The translations under genes and the position numbers were made by a program. Shown here piece after piece: positions 46,385-56,860 of a stretch of 64,000 nucleotides of DNA. The stretch is from Chamaecyparis obtusa (lineage: Eukaryota > Streptophyta > Pinopsida > Cupressales > Cupressaceae), in contig BSBK01002089.1 in NCBI GenBank assembly GCA_027943335.1, positions 1,613,501 to 1,677,500 on the forward strand, in the 5' to 3' direction. The first letter of the stretch is position 1; each line of letters starts with the position of its first letter. A model generated the notes under the pieces. It was not told the origin of the DNA and did no database searches. It saw nothing but the letters and a program-made list of their open reading frames with translations.

Positions 46385-46559
46385 GGAGCTACCTTTGCAT
46401 TGGTGCTAAGACCAAAAGAGATAGATAAAGGCAGTTGACTAAGAACACAGAGTTCCCAAAGGAGTTACAAAGCATGTTGTAGACTTATGAAGGTATAGTA
46501 AGTGATGGAAAACCATCTACATTACCCCCTAAAAGAGTCATAAGTCATAGGATAGACAT

Positions 46560-47362
46560 TATTTCATGAGCTACCCCTCCCAATAAAGCAACCTACAAGA
46601 TGACCCCTCAACAAAATGAGGAGATTTCTAGACAAATACAAGAACTCCTAAACCATGGTCTCATTAGAAAGAGTATTAGTCCATGTGTCATACCCAAAGT
46701 CCTTGCACCTAAGAAAGGAGGAATTGGAGGCTTTTTAATGATTCAAGGTATATTAATAGGATAACCATAAGGTATATTTTCCCTATCCCTATGATTGAAG
46801 ACCTAATGGATTGTCTAGGTGAAGCTAAGTAATATAGCAAGATAGAATTGAAGAGTGGCTATCACCAAATAAGAATACATGAAGGAGATGACTAGAAACA
46901 ACCTTCAAGACCAATGAAGGTTTGTATGAATGGCTTGTCATGCCATCTGGATTATGCAATGCCCCCTCCATATTCATGAGGCTCGTGAATGAAGTCCTCA
47001 AAGACTACATTGGCAAGTTTTTAGTACTATATCTAGATGATATAATGATTTATAGAAAAAGAAGAGGTGTGCATCTAGAACACCTTAATATAGTTTTCAA
47101 GAAGCTACATGATGATAAGTTGATGATCAACTTGGAGAAGTGTGAGTTCACCAGACTAGAGCTAGCATACCTGGGATTTGTTCTACTACATGGTAATCTA
47201 AAAATAGACAAAAGTAAAGTGGAGGCTATCATGAATTGGCCTAATCCAAGGACACCAATAGAGGTAAGAAGTTTTATGGCCTTTCTCAATACTATAGGAA
47301 GTTCAAAAGGAAATTTAGTGCTATTTATGCTCCTATGTTGGATACTATCAAAGGAGGTATGA
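46560..47362 (+). pseudogene. reverse transcriptase of element B
   Basis: Broken fingers (ISRQIQELLNHGLIRKSISP, then a shift) are followed by a 146-codon frame: [20 protein letters not shown], the catalytic box [10 protein letters not shown] (YLDD intact) and [20 protein letters not shown]. The SGL for FGL change and [10 protein letters not shown] show drift. A frameshift before 46922 breaks translation from the protease. Confidence 0.88.
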
Positions 47363-47379
47363 AAACTAAGTTTGTATGA

Positions 47380-47830
47380 AATGAGAATGCTAACAAAAAC
47401 TTTGAGTTGTTGAAGGAAAAGATAGCTAACCATCCTATTTTAGTCTTTCCAAGCTTTGAGAAGCTTTTTACCATTGAGTGTGATGCTAGCAATGTGGCTA
47501 TTGGAGTTGTTTTAAGCCAAGAGGGTAGACGGGTGGCTTTTCATTCAAAAAAATTAAGTGAAGCTAAGAAGAAGTACTCTTCTTATGACATTGAGATGTA
47601 TGGATTGGTTCAAGCTTTAAGAAAATAGAGGAACTATTTGCTTCCCAAGAAATTCATAGTGTATTCAGAGAACCAAGCACTTAGTTTCCTGAATTCACAA
47701 GAGAACTTGAGTCACAAGCACATAAAGTGGATTGAATACCTACAAGCTTATACCTTTAATATCAAGCACAAGAAAGTAGTACTCAATAAAGTGGTAGATG
47801 CATTTTCTATAAGAGCTCTCACTATCCAAG
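47380..47830 (+). pseudogene. RNase H of element B
   Basis: [40 protein letters not shown], a TAG after QALRK, then KKFIVYSENQALSFLNSQEN, HKHIKWIEYLQAYTFNIKHK and VVDAFSI. ECDAS carries the first catalytic Asp. YTDHQAL has become YSENQAL, so another catalytic Asp is Glu or Asn. Only one stop interrupts the domain. Confidence 0.85.
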
Positions 47831-49140
47831 AGATTCAGTTGAAGAGCATGGGGATAGATCACTTCAAGGATCTATATGCTAATGATGAAGATTTTGCTGA
47901 AATTTATAAGGTATGTGCTAAATACAAGAATCATTTTCATAGTAAGTATGTTGAATATACTTTGCAAATTGATCTCTTGTTTAAAGAGAATCAATTATGT
48001 GTTCCTAAAGGTTCTATTAGAGAGAATTTGATACAAGAAAATCATAATTGTGCTTTGAGTGGTCACTTTTGGATCACTAAGACCTAAGAACTTGTTGAAA
48101 GGTTCTATTATTGGCCAATAATGAATATTGATGTTAGGAGGAATGTGGAAAGTTATATGGTGTGTCAAAATTCTAAGGGCACTTCTTCAAATGTAGGCCT
48201 ATATCAACCACTACCTATTCCTACTAGGCCATGGGAATGCTTGAGCATGGATTTTGTAGTTGGGTTACCCAAGACGAGACAGTACATGGATAGTGTTTAT
48301 GTAGTTGTGGATAGATTCAGTGAGATGACTCACTTTGTGCAATGTAAGACAACTAATGATGCTAGTCAAATAGCCTCTCTCTTCTTCAAAGAGATAGTAA
48401 GAATCCATGGGTTACTTATCAACATTGTGTCAGATAGAGACACCAAATTCATGAGTCACTTTTGGAAGACTCTTTGGCAAAGGTTGGGCACTAATTTATC
48501 CTTTGGATCTTCCTACCATCCCCAAACTGATGGAAATCTACTAAGGTGCTTGACCAAAGAGTATGGTCAACAGTGGGATAGGTTGATTAGGCAAGCTGAA
48601 TATGCCTACAATGAAACTATAAACAAATCAACAGGGAAGAATCCCTTTGAAATAGTCTATGGTTTACATCGTAGAGGATTCTATGAGTTAAGAGACTTGA
48701 AGGATGGAGTGAAGGGAAGTGGCTATGCTAATGACTTTGCATATGCAATGCAAGAGATCCATGAGACAGTTTGGAAGACTTTGACAAAGAACACCATCAA
48801 ACACAAGACCAAGATGGATGAGAGTAGAATTGAAGTTCAGTTCAATGTGGGAGACTTGGTTATGGTGCATCTTAACAAATCTAGACTTCAAAAGGTAGTC
48901 CCTCACAAATTTTAGATGAGGAGGATAGGTCCCTATCCCATCTTGGAAGAGTATGGTAACAATGCATTCAAAGTGGACCTACTGAAGGACAGTGGACTGT
49001 TGCTTGTTTTTAACATAGTAGACCTGGTTCATTATAAAGGACCAACACTAGACATGGATCAAAGCCTCTGTGAAGTGATTAGAGATTTGGAAGATCTCAA
49101 CCTACCTACCACTGCAGTCAAAGAAGCTAACAGTATATAG
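47830..49140 (+). pseudogene. integrase of element B, 30 bp with the catalytic Glu deleted
   Basis: Zinc region RENLIQENHNCALSGHFWIT, then a TAA, ELVERFYYWPI and YMVCQNSK. Here Cys-X2-Cys is reduced to MVCQ. Core in one 264-codon frame (48121-48915): MDFVVGLPKTRQ (Asp 1), VVVDRFSEMTHFVQCKTTND, IVSDRDTKFMSHFWKTLWQR (Asp 2), SSYHPQTDG followed directly by NLLRCL. Relative to element A, 10 residues including T-E-V-V-N are missing at 48534, removing the catalytic Glu in frame. C-terminal GPF/Y-like region RRIGPYPILEEYGNNAFKVD follows after one stop (48913). Confidence 0.9.
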
Positions 49141-49295
49141 GATACTAGGTTCTACATGAGGACTCGAACTAAGGAGTACAAAGAACACTTGATCAAGAGA
49201 CATGGTCAAATAGATGCTGATGCAGTGTGGGTTAAAGAATCCAAGTTTAAGAAGATGGTGATTGATCCTACTCTACTCAATCCAAGGGTTGATTG
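49141..49295 (+). pseudogene. C-terminal extension of element B polyprotein
   Basis: After a stop the same frame reads TRFYMRTRTKEYKEHLIKRH, GQIDADAVWVKESKFKKMVI. KEY...L.K..G..d.dA.WV matches a divergent chromodomain-like tail common in plant Ty3 elements (..eYlvkWkg.p..datW), with W retained. Ends in TGA before the polypurine tract. Confidence 0.6.
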
Positions 49296-49306
49296 AACTC
49301 TTTTCT

Positions 49307-49320
49307 TTTGGGGAGGATGG
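49307..49320 (+). other. polypurine tract of element B
   Basis: TTTTGGGGAGGATGG directly precedes the 3' LTR start TGTAGGAGC at 49321. Confidence 0.75.
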
Positions 49321-50155
49321 TGTAGGAGCACACCTAGGCTAACCTCTGTAGTTACTATGTTTTGGCTTGTATCTGACTTTGGCCAAGTAAGATTAGTGTG
49401 AGTTTGATTTGGACCTTAGAAGGTCATTACTATTGTGGGCTAGGTGAGTTAGTCATTAGGACTAAGGTCACCAAAATAGCCATTGTTAGTAGTTTTTTAT
49501 TTCTTATTATTATAAGCTTAAATTTTGAGTTAGAGTCTTCAATATGTCTTAAACACATGAATGAGGTTAGGAAGATGCCTTGAGGCCATTTATGATGTTG
49601 GATCCTTGAGATATAGGAGATAGAGGTCCTAAGAAGTAGGATGAATGCATAAATTAAGGATACCAAAAGTTGTTAGAAGTTGTCATGACAACATTTGTAA
49701 TAATGACAAATGTCGCATGCAACTCAGTTACCTTGGATCCCCTTAAAGATAGGAAGTGGGAGATCGACCAACAAGCCCCAAAAACATGGAAATGGCAACT
49801 AATGTAATATAAGGCTTGAATCTCAAAGTAATTCATACATTGTAATAGTTTGTGAATATTGAATAGAGCTTTGTAATTTTGTTTTGGGAGGAACCCAAGC
49901 TATTTGATGTGACAATGACATGTGATGGATTGAAAGTCTCAATTTAGTGATTGTTTAGTGTTCTTTAGATAGTTTTGAGAGTTTTTAATTTAATATTCAA
50001 GTTGATTTGAAGTTGTTTAAGGTCTTGTATAAATTTTTTTTGATTTAGTAGTCTTCCTGGTCCTATCCTGACCAATCTATCATTTCATGGCTCCCCCATG
50101 AAAACTAACCATGGAATCTTCCTAAGGGTGGTTGGATATGAAAGGGGAGTCATTA
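49321..50155 (+). repeat. 3' LTR of element B, truncated at its right end
   Basis: Begins TGTAGGAGCACACC. 49566-50155 matches 43255-43845. Homology stops at GGGGAGTCATTA and AT-rich DNA follows, so the TATA box, R and U5 (about 815 bp) are lost. No right-hand target duplication can exist. Confidence 0.85.
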
Positions 50156-50500
50156 AATTAAATCTATTTAATTATATTTATTATAAATAGTATATATAAT
50201 TGAGCTAATAGTTATTTTATAAGGTGTGCTATGTTTTATAATTAATTAAATATATTTAATAATTATAATACATTTATTAATATTAGAATTATATTTAGAT
50301 ATAAATTAAAATTAATTATAAAACTAAAGACTACTAGTATATTATTTTAAAAAATTTAATTATTATCATTCATATAAAGATTCTTATCAATTACACAAAA
50401 AATTATAATTAATTTTATTACTCTTCTAACTAAATTGGACTCCATATATTTATTTATTGCATGTTGATATATCTAATATTTAATTCTTATATTACTTTCA
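50156..50500. other. AT-rich junction sequence
   Basis: TTAATTAAATATA-like words, no coding content. Confidence 0.3.
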
Positions 50501-50504
50501 TCTA

Positions 50505-50616
50505 TCAATGACTCATATAAATAAAATAATTTATAGTAGACATCTTTATGATAATGAAGTTTTTTCCCTAAAAGCTTGTATATCAATTACACACACACAC
50601 ACACACACACACCACC

Positions 50617-50648
<32 letters not shown>

Positions 50649-51150
50649 CAACCCATTTCTCCTGAATACTTTAATTATATATTCTTCTATCAATTTCATC
50701 TATAAATGAATAATTTAAATAAATCTGTTTATGATAATGGAGTTTTCCTCAAAAGCTCATATATCAATTTGACCTATTGTGAATGATCCAAATTAAACAA
50801 TTTATAAATAGATATCTTTTACATGATATCAAAGTTTTCCTTAAAATCTTGTATATCAATTTCAACTATGGTAAGTGATCTAAATTAAATTGTTTATAAA
50901 TATATGTCTTTTATGATATTGGAGTTTTCCTTTAAAAATAACTATATCAATCTCACTTGTCCATGAATGTTCTAGATAAAGTAGTTTATAAATAGGCATC
51001 TTTTATGATAATAGAATTTTCTCTAAAGTTTTGTATATCAATTTCACCTTACCGCATAACATAATTTATAGATAAATGTTTGATAACAGAGTTTTTATTT
51101 TGAAGCTCATATATTAATTTCACCTATACCAAAATGACAATAATTTACAA
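50505..51150. repeat. degenerate tandem array, ~80-90-bp unit (left block)
   Basis: The core ATCTTTTATGATAATAGAGT-TTTCC, followed by AAAAGCTCATATATCAATTTCACC and ATTTATAAATAGA, recurs about six times (cores near 50543, 50728, 50817, 50904, 50996 and 51075). Units are 80-90 bp and well diverged. The same unit appears at 59880-60800 near the second dioxygenase copy. Confidence 0.65.
50589..50652. repeat. compound microsatellite (AC)n(ACC)n(AAC)n
   Basis: About 12 AC, then 7 ACC, then 7 AAC units in direct succession, inside the left tandem array. Unbroken, so recently active. Confidence 0.95.
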
Positions 51151-51239
51151 TAACAACTTATGTTACATGGAGAAGCTACCAAATATAACATTGAATAGAT
51201 GTACTATTTTTTAGTATGTCATACTCTAAACTAAAAGGA

Positions 51240-51620
51240 GGGGTACAAATTTAATCAACAAAGAGAATTACAAAGCAAGAAGGGCCAACTGCCTAGTAGA
51301 GAAAAAATACTACACAACCCTATCTTTATACACTAACCAATCCAACATGTGAGGCAATTACAAATATAATTGTCCTGTATCCACAATATTTCAACCCTGA
51401 ATTTGATCAAAAACCCATTTGGCCAGATAATTCAGAACTTCATTCCACTCCCTAGTAAAGTGAATAAAAGTCACAAATTACTAGGAGCCACATAACCTAA
51501 GAATTTGTCTAATAACCAAGACTCAGTTCCAACTAACATCATCTACTTGTTTTTTCAGCATAGTTACCACCACCTGAAAATCAAATTCATAAATAATCCT
51601 TTTTTTCTAGCCAAGAACAC
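51240..51620 (-). pseudogene. possible RNase H tail of a LINE, minus strand
   Basis: Minus strand reads VTFIHFTREWNEVLNYLAKW followed by VFDQIQG, like the end of LINE RNase H (.i..REwN.vADyLAkw). Upstream FEFDFQVVVTMLKKQVDDVS may be the preceding strand. Several stops. Part of it (51331-51400, 51590-51640) recurs near 59395-59510, with ~200 bp missing there. Moderate evidence only. Confidence 0.4.
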
Positions 51621-51658
51621 AACTTCACTCCACATTTCAACATGGATCATTCATTCAG

Positions 51659-52653
51659 ATCATCAACCATGGAGTGCCAGAAGCTGTGATGAAAAGCATG
51701 ATGGACATTGCCAGAGAGTTTTTTGAAATGCCTATGGAAGACAAGGTTTCTCTCTATTCAGAGGACCCAAAGTAGGTTGTCAAGGTTTCAACAAGCTTCA
51801 ATGTCATCGAAGATAAATTCTTTAACTAGAAGGATTCTCTAAGACACCCATGTCATCCGCTGGAGGAATGTATCAATTCATGGCCTCAAAAGCCTGCACT
51901 TTATAGGTAGTGATAAAAAAAACTGATTAAAAATTAAATCAAATCTAAAGTTTTTCAAGGGAATTTACCAACAAAATTTTATGATCCCTTTTTTCTCATT
52001 TCACCATTTTTAAATAGAGAGAATGAAGGGAAGTATTGCAAGGAGATAAGAGTGCTAGTTCTAAGGCTTTTGGCTGCTATTTCTAAAGCTCTGGGACAAG
52101 ATTTTGATTATTTGAATGTAGTCTTTGGAAAGCATAGCCAGGAAATATTCATAAATTACTATCCTGCATGCCCAAATCTAGATCGTACCCTTGGCACAAC
52201 ACCTCATTCAGATCTACCTGGCATTATTGTTCTGATGCAAGGATATGTGAGTGGCCTACAAGTGCTCAAAGATGGGAAATGGTTTTCTGTAGAACCAATA
52301 CCCAGTGCCTTTGTTGTCAATGTGGCTGATCAAATTGAGGCTTATTATATTATACATGTTATTCTCTGAATAAATGTTATTTAGAACTTGTTTTTAGAGG
52401 ACTGAAGTTTGAATTGTTTTTGTGTGGAGTTTATCAAGTTGTAAGCAATGGAAGATTCAAAAGCGTCCTACACAGGGTTGTAACCAATACAAAAACTTCA
52501 TGTTTATCTATTCCCATCTTCTATGGGCCTTCGTTGGATACATTCATTACTCCTGCGACATCCATGGTGGATGAGGAACATCTGGCTTTGTACAGAGGAT
52601 ATAAATTTGAAGAAATCGTGAGGGCATTCTTGAGCCAAGGGAATTCATTGTAG
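51659..52653 (+). pseudogene. 2-oxoglutarate/Fe(II) dioxygenase pseudogene, copy 1 (DMR6/DLO-like)
   Basis: Exon 2 (51659-51906) reads IINHGVPEAVMKSMMDIARE, then PMEDKVSLYSEDPK with a stop, VSTSFNV, FFN-stop-KDSLRHPCHPLEE. Exon 3 (52018-52339) has INYYPACPNLDRTLGTTPHS followed by DLPGIIVLMQGY (iron ligands H and D). Exon 4 (52438-52653) has VVSNGRFKSVLHRVV (third iron-ligand His), then CLS in place of the 2-oxoglutarate-binding R-x-S. It ends RAFLSQGNSL. Exon 1 is missing. Two stops, a lost intron-3 donor (GC for GT) and acceptor (AA for AG) make it dead. The wording matches the DOXC-class DMR6/DLO group (salicylate/flavonoid hydroxylases). Confidence 0.88.
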
Positions 52654-52788
52654 ATGGTTTTGGATCACTTCAAGATCAAAATCAATCTATAGCCAAAAAG
52701 TGTGATATTTACTACTATTGTTAGTACATACATATGTTGGTATGGATAGTGGACACTCTTTTGTAAAGTAATACTTTATTTGGAAAAT

Positions 52789-52801
52789 AAGGTGGAAGAG
52801 A
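52789..52801. other. 13-bp target duplication of the LINE (left)
   Basis: AAGGTGGAAGAGA recurs at 58756-58768, directly after the element's A-rich tail. Confidence 0.8.
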
Positions 52802-52999
52802 ATGATATTAAATATTAATAATCAGATTGTTAATTAGCGAAATTGCGAATTAGCAAATTTTTGCAGCGAAGCTTGATGTGGTCACAGTGGCAACATCAGA
52901 TAGGAAAGACTGGGATGGCGAGTGACAGATAGATGTCTCCAGTTGCAATGGAGGAATAGGTGTAAACATTTCTAACTTTTCTTTTAATGCGCTTAAGAT

Positions 53000-54420
53000 G
53001 TATGGCCCTTCTTTTCTAGCTCTTTATCATTCGACATAGACCATACCCCCCACTCCCTCTACCTACACGCCGAAGGATGCAGGTTTTAATGGCGGCCCTA
53101 ATAACAACCCTAATCTCACTATTAAACCCAAGTCCTTCTCTAAAGTGATCACCAATATTGGTGGTGTCATGGATGCAAAGGAAAAATTTAGCATTTCTCA
53201 TGCCCATGATGCCACCATACCTTGTAAGAGCTCTACAGCTTCTTTGGCCCCTTTCTCTGTCACTCCTAACATTGAGATTCTTTCTAAAATTGTTAAGGAG
53301 AAGAATAGGTTAAATAACACAAAGATTTTCTTCTTGGCTATTGAATTGGATAAATGCCCTCCTAGGAAGTTTTTGGATGATTGGTTTCACAATTTTTTTA
53401 ATCTTAAAATGTGTTTTCATATTTCATTCTATAGGCAAATACAAAAAGGTTTATTTTTTATTTTCTTTACTAATGGTGAATCTCAAGCTGAAGTCCTGAA
53501 AAAATAATATTGGATTGTTGGCTCCACATGCTTTCGTGCTTTTGCTTGGTCTCTTGAGGCTATACATGAGGAAGTCCTTGCCCTCTTTTCTCCTCGATGG
53601 ATTCTGGTTAAAAATGTTCCCCCCTTCTTATGGAGGTTTCTGCCTTAATTACTTGAGCCCTTGGGTAAAACTATCCAAATAGATGATACCGTTAGGTTGG
53701 TTCGACATATGGATGATAAGGTTCTTATCTACCTGCAAATAGTAAAAGAAATCCCCTCTGATATCTCCATCAATATCACAAAGGAAGTTTTTGTGTGCCC
53801 TATCAAAATTCTAGGAGGATTGAATGCCTGTTTCTTATGTTGGAAAGAAGAGCACCTTAGAAAAGACTGCCCCATAATCAAGAAGAATTTGAAACCTGCT
53901 AAAATTTCTCCTCCTGCTAACCTGACCAATCCTTCTATAGCTCCTTCTGCTAGCAAGAACACTCAGGTGGAGATTCCCTCTAAAACCTTACCTAATTTGG
54001 CTTCTGCCTCTCCTACTTTCCCTACCTTTCAATCTCCTATCTCCTTTTTGACCATGTCTATAGACACCGCAATCACGAATGACGACTTCCAAATTGTTAC
54101 TAAAAAATGAAGAAGAAAGACCACTAATAATGAAAACATGAATGTTACTACACCTCAATTGGCTAAACACTTGAATCCCTCCTATTCGAATAACCCTCCT
54201 TCCCAAAATACTTATGTTGGTTCTCATGTGTTAGAGATTGTCTGTGCTAACCCTACTAGGTCCTTGTCCTTGATATTGTTTTCTCCAACACCTCCAGTAG
54301 GCATACTACCTCAAGACCATCTTGAAAGCCCCCAATCAATGTTTTTAAAGAATTAGGTGATGATTTCTCCCTTGAGATTATCCCTACAGCTAATATTTTC
54401 CCTGGTACACCCTCCATGGA
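53000..54420 (+). pseudogene. LINE ORF1 (DUF4283-like domain, CCHC knuckle)
   Basis: 53145-53507 reads FFLAIELDKCPPRKFLDDWF, FHISFYRQIQKGLFFIFFTN, then TAA. It continues YWIVGSTCFRAFAWS, VLALFSPRWILVKNVPPFLW (usual P.Wvrl.nlPl.lW). A TAA after FLP is followed by LEPLGKTIQIDDTV and the knuckle C-FL-C-WKEE-H-LRKD-C (about 53827-53870). Then a long Pro/Ser/Thr linker. It is the nucleic-acid-binding ORF1 protein of plant L1 elements. Two stops and a break near 54108. Confidence 0.82.
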
Positions 54421-54606
54421 GATGGACTCTCAATCAGAGAATGATGATGCTTCCAAAATTGACACCCTTGCTTTGAAGTGGAGGGGGAGGCCTTTAGGAT
54501 CCAAAAATAAATCCTCTGGTAAGAAAAATGGGGATAGTTGTAGTCGACTTATGTCCCCAACTAATGAGGTTGTTGTAGCATTCTCTACCCCCTCTATTGT
54601 TTCCTC

Positions 54607-55100
54607 ATGAATTGCATTTCTTGGAATGTGAGGGGTCTTGAGTCTCAGACTAGGAAATTTTTTATTAAGGGTTTCCTTGCTACCTATAAATCTATAGAAT
54701 TTCTTATGATGCAAGAAATCAAAGCTACTAGTTTCATGCTTGAAACCAATCTTAATTTATTTGGAATAATGCGATCACATTTTGTACTAAGCATACTACA
54801 GGTAGGGGTGGAATTTCTTTGCTTATCAATCCCAAATGGGGAAGTTATGTCATGGGAAATGACACCTCCCCCTACCAAAGAGCTATTTGGATCACTATCA
54901 AGCATAAAAATTGTGTTTTTGGCATGTGTTCTGTCTATGCCCCTAATGACTCTAAGGAGAGGGCTAACCTTTGGGACTAGCTGGCTACCCTCCCTGATAT
55001 CCCGTGGCTTATTGGAGGGGACTTCAATATGGTGGAATCCCAACAAGATAAGTTTGGAGGTATCCCAACAAGATAAGTTTCACTAGAATAAGATGATAGA
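54607..55100 (+). pseudogene. LINE ORF2 endonuclease domain
   Basis: ATG at 54607, MNCISWNVRGLESQTRKFFI, with the apurinic-endonuclease signature N-V-R-G and, at MMQEIK, the catalytic Glu. In another frame about 400 bp on, IPWLIGGDFNMVESQQDKFG carries the GDFN motif. Frameshifts lie between. A 20-bp segment ATCCCAACAAGATAAGTTT is tandemly repeated at about 55037-55082. The endonuclease would nick target DNA to start insertion. Confidence 0.85.
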
Positions 55101-55860
55101 TTCTAAGCTTCTCTTTGATCCCTTAGATGGCAATAAGGTTAATAATCTAGGGATATGGTATACCTAGTGTAACTTCCAATAAGGCCCCTCTCCGATCTAC
55201 TCAAGACTTGACCAGTTTTATGGTAACAAGAACTACTTCCCCTTCCTCCCTGACAACCAGAATAACTTTGTCCTCGCTACCTCCACTACCCTCTCATACC
55301 ACCACCCTATCTCTTCTTGCATCAATCTTAACAACTCCCCTATCCACAATAGAGCTCTCAATTCCAAATTTATTCTGAATACCAGCCTTCTTAAAGATGA
55401 TGATGTCCTTGCTACCATTCAAATTATTCATCATATCAACAAGTTCAACTCCCCTAATTACTCCCAGATTTCCAGATGGAAGATGAATCTCCCTACTTGG
55501 CAATGTTTTCTTAAAACTATTGGTCCGAAGAAAACTAAAGACTATAGATTTATTGAAAAACATCTCTCCTTTGATCTCCAAGAGGTTGAGAACAACATCC
55601 AGAATGACCCCTCCAATATTAACCTCATCTCCCGGGTGATCTTTTGTAAGGATGCCCTAAGAAAACATCAACAAATTAAGATCTATGGTGCTAAGATTAG
55701 ATCCAGTGCCCATTGGATCCAGGCTGGGGATTGTGGCTCTAAGTTCTTCTTTAATCTTAGTAAACATAAGCATTCCAATGAATCCTTTGATAGGATTTTA
55801 GTTGACAACTAGGACACTTTAGACCCTGATATCATTAAAAAAGCTTTTGTAGATTATTAT
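55100..55860 (+). pseudogene. LINE ORF2 linker between endonuclease and RT
   Basis: Frame 55483-55812 reads NLPTWQCFLKTIGPKKTKDY and IKIYGAKIRSSAHWIQAGDC, GSKFFFNLSKHKHS, the usual pre-RT segment (..a.i.W...GD.ns.fFf...k.R...). One stop (55810) before FVDYYMNLF. Confidence 0.75.
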
Positions 55861-56860
55861 ATGAATCTCTTCACTTTTGAGGACTATAAAGAAGCTGCTG
55901 ACCTTAGAAATAAGTGTAAACCTCTTATCCTTAAAAGATTGTTTAGAGCTGATATTGATATTTTATCTGAGGATATATCTCTAGATGAAATTGAAAAAGC
56001 TATCAAGTCCCTTAATAATGACAAGGCCCCTGGCCCGGATGGTCTCCCTATAGAATTCTATAAAGATAACATTGGCTGGATCTACAAGGATCTACAAGAC
56101 ATCTATTTGGAAGCTCTCGCTAATGGTTCTCTTCGACCCACTATTAATAGTGGTATCATTAAACTTATTCCCAAAGATGGGGATATAACCCTTATTAAAA
56201 ATTGGAGGCCTATTATTCTCCTTAACGTCTCTTATAAGATTTTGGCCAAGATCCTAGCTCTTAGGCTTGTGGATATCTTGCCTAAATTTATATGTGCTAC
56301 CCAAACTGGCTTCATCAAAGGTAGATATATTCTTGAAAACTTAATCACCAGCTGGGAAGCCATGGATTGGGTGAACTACTCTCACCAGAACTCTACGATG
56401 TTGCTCCTTGACTTTGAAAACTCCTATGATAGAGTTGAATGGAATTTTATCCCCATGATGCTTGAGGCATTTGGTTTCCTTGCTACCTTCTGTAACTTGG
56501 TTCATGTGTTTCTTAGTGATGCCTCTTCCCAAGTGGATGTCAATGGTTCCCTATCTGATTTCTTCCCCCTTGGTCGATCCATCAGACAAGGTTGTCCTTT
56601 GGCTCTTGCTCTTTTTGTCATAGCTTCAAAAGCCCTATACTACATCCTTAGAGATAACTCATTGTCCCCTAATGTTAGAGGCATATAGCTCCCCAATAAT
56701 GATGAGCTTATCAACTGCCAGTTCACTGGTGATACTACCATTTTCTTTGAAGCTAGTGCTAATAATTTTGAAGCCTTACAATTCAAGCTTAATATGTTCT
56801 ACACTATTTCTGGTGCTCAGCTATCCCAATCAAAATCCATATGCCTTGGATGGGAGGAGT
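55861..56860 (+). pseudogene. LINE ORF2 reverse transcriptase
   Basis: A 275-codon frame gives EIEKAIKSLNNDKAPGPDGL, NSGIIKLIPKDGDITLIKNW, RPIILLNVSYKILAKILALR, ATQTGFIKGRYILENLITSW, LLLDFENSYDRVEW, FPLGRSIRQGCPLALALFVI. After a TAG (56686) it continues INCQFTGDTTIFFEASANNF. The catalytic FADDT is FTGDT: A-D changed to T-G, losing one of the two catalytic Asp. Also ENSYD for EKAYD. The enzyme would be inactive. Confidence 0.92.

Larger units (their letters stand above)
43255..50155 (+). mobile_element. Ty3/gypsy element 'B'
   Basis: LTR, primer site, gag, protease, RT, RNase H, integrase, C-terminal extension, polypurine tract and (truncated) 3' LTR follow in Ty3 order on the plus strand. 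The longest frames of the window's Ty3 elements are here (up to 264 codons), but stops occur in gag, protease, RNase H and integrase. The protein wording resembles element A, so both belong to related plant chromovirus-like lineages. Confidence 0.9.

Noticed and set aside
50589..50652. Repeat block as a CRISPR array
   Set aside because: Plain microsatellite in plant DNA, with no spacers and no cas genes.
55233..55581. Minus-strand frames across the LINE
   Set aside because: Antisense shadows of ORF2; the plus strand carries recognisable LINE protein sequence throughout.
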